Shown here: positions 1-9,449 of the stretch, one piece after another
How positions within the stretch are numbered: the stretch's first letter is position 1
Layout of the letters: each line of letters opens with the position of its first letter
Source of the DNA: Linnemannia schmuckeri
Lineage: Eukaryota; Mortierellomycota; Mortierellomycetes; Mortierellales; Mortierellaceae
DNA length: 64,000 bases
Direction: 5' to 3'
NCBI GenBank assembly: GCA_029449235.1
Contig: JANATG010000012.1
Span: 1,897,093 to 1,961,092, forward strand
Position numbers and translations under genes: made by a program
Notes under the pieces: generated by a model
Databases searched by the model: none
What the model was told of the DNA's origin: nothing
What the model saw: only the letters and a program-made list of their open reading frames with translations

Positions 1-1152
1 CCAGTCCACGCTGTTTCCAGAGTAGCAGCACCACCGTCTGGTCGTCTGCGAATTTGTTCAGCGTCTTGAGGAGCGCGCGGTGGAATTTGGGCAGGTAGAG
101 AATCTCGGAGCAGAGGATGTAAGAGAAGGGACCTTGGAAATTGACCGACTCTGGCAGCACCGGTGCGTTCCTGAGGTGGACGGAGGATGGCACGAGACGA
201 TACAAATTAGCTCAGAGGATACTGAATGGACCATTTGTGACAGCTCTTCATCGCTTCTTCATAACGCATAACTGACAATTGCATTTTTCTTACCAGTCAA
301 GTGGAGCAACAGACAGGCTGTCGCTATCAAGCTCAATCATCCGGTTCCGCTCCTGTCGATTCCGCCTTTGCCTTATCCTCACATCTTCTTTCTCTACCCC
401 AACATCTCCACCAATCACTTCCTCCTCATGCCTCGCGATCTCCTGCCTTCTCTCTTGAGATATTCTCCTCGCATTAATACCAGTATTCTTCTCGACATGC
501 TCTATATGGGAGCCTGGAAGATCCGTAGCCAAGACCTGTGTGGCGCCTAACAACCAAGCGACAATGCTGACAAGTCCTGTTCCCGCGCCCAGTTCTAAAC
601 ATGATTTTCCCTGGAGGCTTCCGATATGGGATTCGAGAAACTTTGCCATCAGGTATGCCTTGGGTCGAAAAATGAGGCAGGAGTTAATTAATTGGTTGTA
701 GCATTTTCGGTTTCCGATATATTATGGAAGGCGCGAAGAAGTAAACAGAATGGCAATGACGAGAGGTCAAAAAACGGGTGTAATGCACTTACTCCGTCCC
801 AGACAACGTTACCGGTGTTCTGATCAATGGTCACCTTCTCGTCCAGACGCTGCTGAATGAAGACTTGAAAAAGTTACAAGGTTGTAGTTAGTAAAATCAT
901 GGGTCTACTTTCTTTAGTTCATTCTTGCAGAGCTTGTGCGCGTAACTACGTTTCCTAAATGATGTACGTACTGGATTGACCTTGGAAGAGGAAGAGTCGT
1001 TCGGGACTCCGGTTGTTGGCATAGACGTTGCAGTACTTCCAGGGGATGATAGCCGTTGTTGTCACTTCTGGCGCCCCCAGGTCTTGTCCTTGTCGTTGTA
1101 GGGTTTGGTGTGTGCTGCCCTCCAACTGTAATCCTTGGAGTTCTTCTTCCAT
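1..1152 (-). CDS. METTL21-type protein-lysine methyltransferase (3' end cut by window)
   Basis: Predicted SAM-dependent methyltransferase that modifies lysines of cytosolic proteins; members of this family act on chaperones or elongation factors. The ATG at 1152 begins MEEELQGLQ. Four exons can be joined: about 970-1152, about 802-861, about 291-655 and about 1-173. The joins use GT/AG sites, with a TACTAAC-like branch point near 888. Spliced together they give a run of F-x-F-x-G-Q, then GNVVWDG, then AYLMAKFLE. This is followed by the SAM-binding motif LELGAGTGLVSIVA, an ATDLP acidic strand, LDW, and FSYILCSEILYLP. This order (VWDxA, ELGAGTG, LDW, DxxY) is the signature of the METTL21/EFM family. 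The last exon is still open at position 1, so the C-terminus lies outside the window. The target protein cannot be told from sequence. Confidence 0.85.
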
Positions 1153-1459
1153 AGTGTCGGTCGTTCGGTGTTCGTTGTTGGTGAGTGTGACAATGAAGAG
1201 GAATGGGCTGAATGAATTCAAGAGGATCTGTCAACCCTTTGTTCACAGTCAGTACATAGAAACCCTTAAGTGTGCATATTGGTGGCGTACCTTGACAGCA
1301 AAAAGATAAAGAGCTAAAAGCTAACACGCGTCCTTGTGCCTTGTTCGCTGGCAAAAATAAAAGCGCTGTCTCCTCTTTAAAACTTCTATTTTCTCCCCTT
1401 GTTTTCTTTCTTTTCTTTCATCACTTCCCACCAACCATACTACTCAACAATCAAACGCA

Positions 1460-2424
1460 ATGTACCCACACCCACTTGCACTACCAGAGATCGTGCTCTG
1501 CATCGAGATGTACATCCAGATCTGGTTCACCATGCCATCCTAAAGCGCCATCTACAACACAACTTCATACCACTTCGAGCCTGACGATCTCCTCGCTACC
1601 ATCGCTGTCAACCACCTCTTCTACAGGACACTCGAGCCCCTCCTCTAGACCGTTCACAACGAACGCAAATTTCACCCCGGAGGCTTCCAAGCAGAATTTG
1701 CGTCGAGACCTCTCATACTGAAGAGCAACTGTCGGCATACTCGCCATCTCGAACCTCTGCACCGAGGAACACCTTGGCACCTCTTCTAGCTACCAGACTT
1801 GTTCCAGTTCCAGTACTGCACCCGACTACGGGAACTCAAGGTTTCAGAGTACGTTTACCTTGGCTGGACTATCCAACTGATCAAGGCCAACCCCAACTTG
1901 GCTTTACTGGACTGGTTCTATCCCGACGAAGTCGAATTGGGTCGACACCGCTGCGAATCATCCCTGACTAAGAAATTCGACTTTTCTAAGAATCTCTTGT
2001 GCATTACCGGACTACGAAAACTACGGTTTCTCAGGTCGGAGAAATGGTCTATCGAAATCCTGTACCTGTACAACGTTCCAGACAAGCTAGCCGACAGTCT
2101 GGAAGAGCTGAACCTTGCAGAATACTGCAATCTGGAAATGTATTTGTACTGGACCGTGAACACTGCAACGACCACTCTGGACAAATCTTTCTTGCAACAA
2201 TAAGCGAGGAGGAGGCAGGAGAGGCAGTTGCACCGACCCCAAAGAGACCTCTTTTCCTTCCAAAATTCAAGACACTTCACACGGACATCCACTGGAAAAG
2301 GTCGGATCTCGAGCCTATCTATGACATGATGCAAGCGTTCCTGCCACTGGAAACCCTTATTATCCAGCCAAACTCGATGCTTGACTTTGAGAAGCTGCAA
2401 CTAATCCTCCGCGACGTAGTTTGA
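1460..2424 (+). pseudogene. Decayed F-box/LRR gene, copy A
   Basis: This is a relic of the gene at 3739-5340. The ATG at 1460 starts MYPHPLALPEIVLCIEM, matching METHPLSLPEIVLIVGK of the intact copy. Later pieces such as TRLRELKVSEYVYLGW, IQLIKANPNLALLDW and LRFLRSEKWSIEILYLYN match the intact protein's CTRLRELRLSHG, LIRANPGLQLVRW and RYLGLKGWAINPVYLHH. They lie in different frames and are interrupted by stops, so no full product is possible. The C-terminal half of the intact protein is missing. The CT-rich promoter-like stretch just upstream is also shared, so the duplicated unit included the promoter. Confidence 0.75.
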
Positions 2425-3370
2425 CTGTTCAAACCCAAGGATCTCGTTGCCGCCATACCGTCAACCGCCTCTTCCGCAATACCCTGATCCTCTCCTCTAG
2501 GCCATGCACAACGAACCCGCCATCATGCCTTACGATGTCGTGATCGATCTTCTATCTAATTCCGATTTCACATACCTAGGGATCGATGCACATATCGTCA
2601 AGAAGAACAGTACCCACTTTTGATACCTTGACTGCTCGCACTATGTGCAGCGGCGGAGACGGAGGAGGATAAGGACACTCCAACTCAATTGCGCCCAGCT
2701 CCAGGACCTGATATTCTCTGGCAATGTCGGTCTCGCATGGATTACCCCCCTGTCGAAAGCGAGCCCAGATCTGCGGGTACTCAACTGGGCCAGACATCTC
2801 CATCAGAAATCTCAGGGGCGCTGTGGCCCTCCAGAATCTGTTTCCTTTACGTTTTTTTCGAGTCCTGGGTCTCCGAGGCTGGAGATTGAACGCGTTGTTT
2901 CTCTACCGGACCCCGAAGAATAATGCTGATCATCTCAAGGAGCGGTTTGGAAGGAATTGCTACGTCTCTGGATGAGCTGCGCATGAACAACGAGTGGATT
3001 GGGCTTACGGAGTCGTTTTTGACCAAGATGACAAAACGTAAGGCGGCAAATGCGACAGCATTGAGCTAAGGACGACTCCTCTCACTCCCAAAGTCAAGGC
3101 TTTCTACACGAACTCTTGGTACCCGTAGGGTGCTAATCTTGTACACAGACCGATGTGCGGATTTCCTGCCCAAGGCGCTGGTAATCCATGGAATGTTCTG
3201 CGAGGATGCCCTTCCATTCGGCTAGAAGTTTCGAAAGTATTGTCCATGACCGCAATCCATTGAAACTCGGGTCTCCACGAGCAGGACCGGACTTCTTGCG
3301 AAATCTGGGTCTTTTATTTTACCGTCAGACTGGCGGTATACAACCGTTGAACCTCTTGTGTATCTGCTAG
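2425..3370 (+). pseudogene. Decayed F-box/LRR gene, copy B
   Basis: This is a second relic of the same family, directly behind copy A. It begins with a match to the LFQPKDLVAALSVNRLFY segment (here FKPKDLVAAIPSTASSA around 2430-2480). It continues with LQLNCAQLQDL and ITPLSKASPDLRVLNW near 2680-2790, equivalent to LQLACTRLREL and LIRANPGLQLVRW. Near 2985-3050, MNNEWIGLTESFLTKM matches MNEQWNGLDPSSLDSL. Frame changes and stop codons separate the blocks, and the first 30 or so codons are missing. The boundary with copy A and the 3' end are approximate. Confidence 0.65.
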
Positions 3371-3738
3371 CTGTTAGTGATCATCAAAGGACGATGGTTT
3401 TCCGTGAGTGCTATGGCGGCGTTTAAAACTTTTGAGCTGACCAATGAGCTGTCTGAAAGGGTTCCCTCAGCTGTTGTACGATAAACCCGGTTGCGCTGTG
3501 TTTCCGATATTTAACACTAAATAATGTTTGAATGGCTGGTGCATGCACGACAAAAAAAAAGGTTTGATCAATTCGCCCTTGCGCGATCAGTCACATGCCC
3601 TCTTCTTTTCTTAAAGTCACCCTTATGTCTGTATTTCTATGCGTTTGCTTGCAGCGCTCTATTGTTCTTTCCTTCACTTCGCTCTCATTTCAACCACCAC
3701 CAACATCAACTTCAGCCGCCTCTCTCATTGCTTCCATC

Positions 3739-5340
3739 ATGGAGACTCATCCACTCTCCTTACCAGAAATCGTCCTCATCGTCGGCAAACACATTCCCCT
3801 CTGGGTGCCCCGCGAACAACGCTACGACGTCGTTGTCTGGCTCTTCCAACCCAAAGACCTCGTCGCTGCCCTCTCCGTCAACCGACTCTTTTACACCATC
3901 CTTACCCCTCTTCTCTGGAACGCTTGCGCCTACCCCTACGACAGATCGCAGAAATACCTCAGCTCTTCCTACCGAGGAAATCTCTGTCGTTTTCGTGATG
4001 TTGCTGCGGAAGTGTTCACCAAGAACAGTATCCACATACGCTACCTTGACTTGTCTCGATACGAGCCTCACGACCTTCACAGTCTGAACCAACTTCAACT
4101 CGCTTGTACTCGTCTCCGAGAGCTCCGGCTTTCTCACGGTGTCGATGCCACCAATGCTGGTCAGCTGATTCGAGCCAACCCTGGTTTGCAGCTTGTTCGG
4201 TGGAAGCGGTATATCAAGTTCTTGAACGAGCCTGAGGACCTCAGGGTTCTTTTCCCTCTTCGGCAGCTTCGATATCTGGGATTGAAGGGCTGGGCTATAA
4301 ACCCTGTCTATCTACACCATATCTTGCATAACAACGCCGACACCCTGGAGGAAGTCGAGTTGGGAGAATGGTCTATTGTTCTCAGGACACCGCACATGAA
4401 CGAACAGTGGAACGGTCTGGACCCATCTTCTCTGGACTCGTTGACGGATGAGGAGCAGGCTGAGGCTGTTGATCTGATCAAAGGCCAGTCTCTGTTGCTC
4501 CCAAAGGTCAAGACGCTTCATCTGTTGGTCAAGTGGAGCGACACAAGCAGAAGCACAGTCTGCAATCTGGTTCGATCTTTCCCAGCACTGGAGACGCTCA
4601 AGATTGGATTTGTCGACAACGAGCTTGGTATGCGATTGGGCAATAACCTGAAGGAGATCTGCCCCAAGCTCAACTCGATCCTGAACATGATGCCGGCGTT
4701 CGACAGTGGCAGAGTTCCATTGCCTGGATACGACGGGATTTCATATGTCGTTGGAGCGTGTGTGCCCGGGAATCTGGTCCATATCGAGTTGAACCGATGG
4801 GAGTTTGATGCCAAGCTGGCGGACGCTCTGGTGGAGCACCGTAATGGGCTCGAGATCTTGGACGTAAGCCTCAGCGACTACCATCACATTGTGCAATCGT
4901 TCGACAATGTTAGCAAGGTTCTGGCACGATGCACTCGACTTCGGGAATTCTCGATGTACAATGACAGCAGGCTGTGCAAGGAACAACATGCGTCGATTCT
5001 TTTGAACGGACTGAAGGAATGTCGGACATTGGAGTGGCTGACCTTGGTTGGGTTCCCGTTCGCTGGACCGGACGAGAGCGACAATGAAGCCAATGATGAG
5101 GAGGAAGGAGAGCTGGATGCAGAGCTTGGGGTTCCTGGCAATACGATCCCTACTCCTACTCCTCAACGTTCGTTCGAACTTTGGCCAGGCTGGTCTAGGG
5201 GCGAGAACAAGAATCGTGGGGATCTGGTGGCTCCAAGGGATACGCTTAAGATCATGGTGTTTGAGGCTGTGGGAACCTTGCCGTCCATCAAGACGGTCGA
5301 CCTGAACAACCAGCGTTTCGAAAAGATGTCTTCCATTTAG
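3739..5340 (+). CDS. F-box-like/leucine-rich-repeat protein (intact member of local array)
   Basis: Single-exon gene of 533 residues. The start at 3739 was chosen because the conserved METHPLSLPEIVLIVGKHI begins there; the frame is open upstream but is CT-rich leader. Residues 1-60 look like a degenerate F-box (LPEIVLIVGKHIPLW, then DLVAALSVNRLFYTILTPLLWNACAY), the pattern that docks SKP1 in SCF ubiquitin ligases. Residues 110-470 are spaced Leu-rich repeats (LRELRLS, LRYLGLKGW, LEEVELGEW, LEILDVSLSD, LREFSMY, LEWLTLVGF), the usual substrate-recognition part. An acidic stretch (DESDNEANDEEEGELD) lies near residue 450. Three broken relatives flank it, so this is the surviving copy of a tandem family. 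The target is unknown. Confidence 0.85.
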   Translation: METHPLSLPEIVLIVGKHIPLWVPREQRYDVVVWLFQPKDLVAALSVNRLFYTILTPLLWNACAYPYDRSQKYLSSSYRGNLCRFRDVAAEVFTKNSIHIRYLDLSRYEPHDLHSLNQLQLACTRLRELRLSHGVDATNAGQLIRANPGLQLVRWKRYIKFLNEPEDLRVLFPLRQLRYLGLKGWAINPVYLHHILHNNADTLEEVELGEWSIVLRTPHMNEQWNGLDPSSLDSLTDEEQAEAVDLIKGQSLLLPKVKTLHLLVKWSDTSRSTVCNLVRSFPALETLKIGFVDNELGMRLGNNLKEICPKLNSILNMMPAFDSGRVPLPGYDGISYVVGACVPGNLVHIELNRWEFDAKLADALVEHRNGLEILDVSLSDYHHIVQSFDNVSKVLARCTRLREFSMYNDSRLCKEQHASILLNGLKECRTLEWLTLVGFPFAGPDESDNEANDEEEGELDAELGVPGNTIPTPTPQRSFELWPGWSRGENKNRGDLVAPRDTLKIMVFEAVGTLPSIKTVDLNNQRFEKMSSI

Positions 5341-5439
5341 GAAATAAAACTTGCGCGAATTAATTCGCCTGACGCGCTCCTTTGCTGAACAATATCATAG
5401 TCACAATAGCGAAAGCATAGTTCGCGTCAAGTGTTTCAA

Positions 5440-5900
5440 AGGCAGCCCTTTTTGTCTCGTTTCGCTTGTTTGCTCTTCAATTAACCCCTCTTCCATCCAC
5501 TTCAACTACCTTTATCGCCTTCAAATTAAGCCCTTGCTCCTCATTTCCTTCTCATATTCCCTTCATCGCGGACACTCATACGCTCTCACTGCCAGAGAAT
5601 GTTCTTCTCGTGGGTAAGGATATCACTCTCTGTCTATTCCATCACGATGGTGATGACAGGCCTGTCTGGATGTTCAAGCTCAAAGATTTCGTTGCTGTCC
5701 TCTCTATCAACCTACTCTTCTACACTACCATCACCTCCCTCTTCTGGACCGCCTGCGCCTACCCCTAGGACAGATCCCACAGAAGTACCTATTGTATCCA
5801 TCTAGGCAATCCCTATACGGGTCTATCTCATCTGTGCACCATCGTTGCCTTCAACTACTCCTGCGTCACGAAAGCCTAACGAGGTCAAGATCTAGAAGAG
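5440..5900 (+). pseudogene. Decayed F-box/LRR gene, copy D (start codon lost)
   Basis: This is a fourth relic of the array. From about 5568 the reading ADTHTLSLPENVLLVGKDI matches METHPLSLPEIVLIVGKHI of the intact copy, but the ATG has become GCG (5568-5570). The next block, WMFKLKDFVAVLSINLLFYTTITSLFWTACAYP, ends in a stop where the intact gene continues YDRSQKY. Nothing recognisable of the LRR part remains. The 5' leader (CTTCCATCCACTTCAACTACC type sequence) is also similar to that of the intact gene. Confidence 0.7.
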
Positions 5901-6675
5901 TTACTTCTGATGAAGGAAAACGCGGTCCGATAAGGGAGGATTGAATGGATAGAACCCTGAGTGCAAGGCTCAGGTACGTCGACCCGTAGTGGGTTTGATC
6001 ACAGTTAAAACGAGCCTTCACACCTGCAGTTATTAGGTGGCAATGCAGATGATATTGGGCCGGTGCGTCCTTCATCGGTGACTGGGACGCCGAAACTTGC
6101 CGGTTGTGATAGGATTGGGAACGAGCTAGAGACATTGGCGGAAACCGAGGAGAAGATAGCCATAGTATCCATGGCGGTGGTTGTATCGGTGTTTGTGCCA
6201 CCTGTGGTGGATGGGTCCATCGTGTCGATGGTCCCTGTTATGCCTTGTATGACGTCCTTTATCCTAAACAAACGCGTCTACCGTCAGCGGAAATAGGTCG
6301 TTGCTTGAATCGAAAGAAGCAATACATGTAAATAAATAGTAAACGTCAAACCAGGTGCTTTATTTTTGGTTATTGTGGTTGTTGCGAACTTTTTTTTTCT
6401 TTTATTGTTTGTGCTGTAGGGGTTGAAGAATATGCCTAACACTCCCCTAGCCCACTATGATCGTGACGCGCCTGCTTGCTCTTCAAATTGTTGCAAGGTT
6501 GTTTGAAGAGTTAAGGGGTACTGTGAGCATTTTGGGCGCATGGACATTTTCTTGACCTTTTTTTATTCTTGGCTCAGAAGAATACCTCTTACCCTCTCAC
6601 GCTCTCATCCTCTCTTCCCGCACACACCCACCTCCCTCTCCGCCTTCTTTACCAAAAACACAAAAAAAACAAACA
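5901..6675. other. Intergenic stretch, weak unassigned frame
   Basis: No supportable gene. The minus strand between 6005 and 6271 has an open frame rich in Thr, Ser and Pro (TTGGTNTDTTTAMDTM) that could be an exon, but no family is recognisable and no partner exon was found. The right part (6540-6675) is CT- and A-rich and is the likely promoter and leader of the alkaline phosphatase gene. Confidence 0.4.
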
Positions 6676-9149
6676 ATGGTTAGACGAGAGGCTACTGCAC
6701 CACTCCTCGCCAATGAGGACCCCAGAGACGAGTTTGATGATGGTTAGCTCACTCACATACCCACATACGCATTCCACTCCCTTTCTTCATACCTTTCGAC
6801 ACGCTCCATCTGTTGACTGCGGTGGTGAATGCGACAGAGTCCTGACAAGGCATACACGTTCTTTATTTTCTTTTTATGCATTATAGAGGAGATTGAGTTG
6901 TTGAGGAAGGAGGAAGCCAAGCACATCCGTAGGGTAAATGACCTGACCCAATTTCTTCTACTCATTCACTGGCAGCGAATCGTTGAATAGTGTTGTTCTT
7001 GTTGGTGCTCAACCTGCTCGCATGTTCTAATTGACCCCGACCGTTGTTATTATTCAAATTGTGTTTGCTGGTATTAGGAAAGAGCACGTATGGTCCTCTG
7101 CCTGGCTCTGGCGATTGTGTTGACCTCGTCTGCTGTCACCATTACTTTCTACTTCGCCAAAATATCCCTCGGTATGTTGGCATCAAAAAATACTTCACCT
7201 ATGGAAGAACGTGACCCTCTTACTCTCAAGCAATTGGGCCGCGTAGAAAATCATCTTGACGAACTAACGGCATATTTTTTTTTCTATATGCTTTAATAGG
7301 AAGGAGCCGTAATGTAATCATGATGGTGTCAGACGGGTTCGGCCCCGCCTCCCAGACATACGGACGGTCTTTTTACCATTACAAGAACAACATCACCGAA
7401 GGTGGATTCACGTCATTGGACGAGATGCTTATAGGCACCTCGCGGACCCGGAGTAGCGACTCGCTTGTTACTGACTCTGCTTCTGGTGCTACTGCATTCT
7501 CTTGTGCCTTGAAGACTTATAACGCCGCCATCGCAGGTAAGGAAATGTTCTGCTTGGCATGGTTTTGAACAGTGCCAAAGAATGGTAGAATTGCATAAGC
7601 ATGGGGTCGGTCCTTGGGAAAACAGAGAGCTCGTTGTTGTTGTTGTTGCTGTTTTCCCACAGGGGTTGAATGGATATTTTCCCACAAGAAAAATATTCCC
7701 GCAGAGGAACATGCCCTTGTTGTCTGGGTTGTTGTATGCGAAGTTCCTTCATTTTCATGTGTTCACACATCCTAACTAACGCATATATTTCCTCGCCCCT
7801 GAAAAAAAAATAAACAGTTGATCCAGCGGGAAACCCATGCGGCACAATCCTAGAAGCAGCCAAAGACCTGGGGATGTTGACCGGCCTTGTCGTAACCTCC
7901 AGGATCACCCACGCAACCCCAGCCGCCTTCTCGGCCCACGTCATCCACCGCGACATGGAGTCTGAGATTGCCGCCCAACAAATTGGAGATTACCCGCTCC
8001 TACGCCAAATCGACTTGATGATGGGTGGTGGGCGGTGCTTCTTCTTACCCAATACTACTGAGGGCTCCTGTAGGACCGATGGGCGAGATCTGATCAAGGA
8101 GGCGCAGGAGGTTTATGGCTGGGAGCATGTTATGCAGAACAAGGATGATTTTATGAGTTTGAAGGCGAAGGACGGCATGTTTCCCTTGCCCGCGATGGGA
8201 TTGTTCCATTTGGACCATATGAATTACATGATTGATAGGGATGAGAACAAGGAGCCATCGTTGAGTGAGATGACTGAGGCTGCGCTTGCGACGCTCAAGG
8301 GTCAGGCGAAGACCAGCCAGGGATTCTTTTTGATGATTGAGGGCAGCCGGATTGATATGGGAGGGCACAACAATGACCCTGTGGCGCATGTGCATGAGAT
8401 CTTGGAGTATCATAAGGCTGTTAAGGCCGTGCAGAAGTTCGTCTATGACAACCCGGATACCCTTGTCATCTCGACCTCTGACCATGAGACCGGAGGGTTC
8501 ACACTCGGGTACCAGGATGACCCAGACACTTATCCGGATTACCTCTGGAGACCCGAGGTCATTGATCGTGCCACGGCGTCGACAGAAGCCCTGACTCGCC
8601 AACTGTATGTCTACAACACCCAGCCTGGCAACACTGGCCGTACCCAGAAGGACCGTGAGCAGTTTGTCAAGACCCAGATCCTTGAAAAGGGACTCGGAAT
8701 CACGGACCCGACGGCAGAGGAGATTGCGTATTTGACGAACAAAGAACCGGACTACTTGAAGGTGGTGCCCTTCTTGGGCCATGCGATCAGTCGTCGGGCC
8801 AATTTGGGATGGACGACTTTGGGACATACGGGCGTCGATGTTAACCTGTATGCGACCGGGGAGGGATACTCGAAGCTGAAGGGTAACCATGAGAACACAG
8901 AGATTGGAGAGACTATGGCGGATTACTTGAAGGTCGACCTCGCTTACATCACCCGCAGGCTTCAGAAGTATGTATATGTGCTATCGTCTCTTTCGCTCGC
9001 TCGCTGGTACCTTGCTACATAACGCCAATGTTTTTGGTATGACTGACAAACTTTTTTCAATGATGTATAGAAGCACACAGAAGTGGTTCCAGCCCAAGGA
9101 GCCCCAGTTCTTTTCACAACGCACTCGCCATCAAAAGTCAGGACACTAA
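6676..9149 (+). CDS. PHO8: Alkaline phosphatase, vacuolar membrane (PHO8) type
   Basis: Repressible alkaline phosphatase: a Zn/Mg enzyme that releases inorganic phosphate from phosphomonoesters. Six exons (6676-6742, 6887-6933, 7078-7171, 7300-7536, 7818-8967, 9071-9149) total 1674 bases, 557 residues. The short Arg/Glu-rich cytosolic N-terminus is followed by one membrane anchor near residues 43-66 (VLCLALAIVLTSSAVTITFYF), the type II topology of yeast Pho8. Catalytic signatures are present: MMVSDGFGPAS (metal-binding Asp), VTDSASGATAFSC (the phosphorylated Ser), RIDMGGHNND and ISTSDHETGG (metal ligands), and LGHTGVDVNLYATG near the C-terminus. The length fits the family. It ends 301 bases from the end of a convergent PHO85-type kinase gene. 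PHO8 is used by homology; vacuolar location is inferred from topology. Confidence 0.93.
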
Positions 9150-9449
9150 AAACTTTTCTTTTCATGAGTCCATTAGACTTTCATAGATGTGTTTTTTACT
9201 ATCGAACCCCCATTTTTTTTCAGTAAATATATAAACCACCTTTTTTTCGGAGAATTCGACCAGCTTTTTAATGTTTTGTAAGATAGGAAGAGGAAGCGAG
9301 AGCGAGAAGAGAGAGAGTGAGAGAGAGGTGTGTCTGGTATACATGCGAAAGAGAGGAAAGAAGGGAGGGAGGGAGGGAGGGAGGGAAGGAGATGAAAGGA
9401 TGCGGAGAGTATCGCCTGGTTTTTGTATTGGTTTGTCCTATGTTACTCA
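9150..9449. other. Purine-rich spacer between convergent 3' ends
   Basis: Between the stop codons of the alkaline phosphatase (+) and the kinase (-). The plus strand is almost pure purine from about 9287 to 9405, with GAGA repeats followed by six GGG runs separated by single A residues. It probably serves as the shared 3' flank and termination region. Confidence 0.6.
9363..9385 (+). repeat. (GGGA)n tract with six GGG runs, G-quadruplex-prone
   Basis: The plus strand reads GGG six times in a row with single-A spacers, which satisfies the usual G3N1-7 quadruplex pattern with the shortest loops. It is embedded in a longer polypurine tract between two convergent genes. Confidence 0.85.

Noticed and set aside
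8045..8890. 281-codon minus-strand open frame
   Set aside because: Antisense of the large alkaline phosphatase exon, whose conserved motifs are unambiguous on the plus strand.
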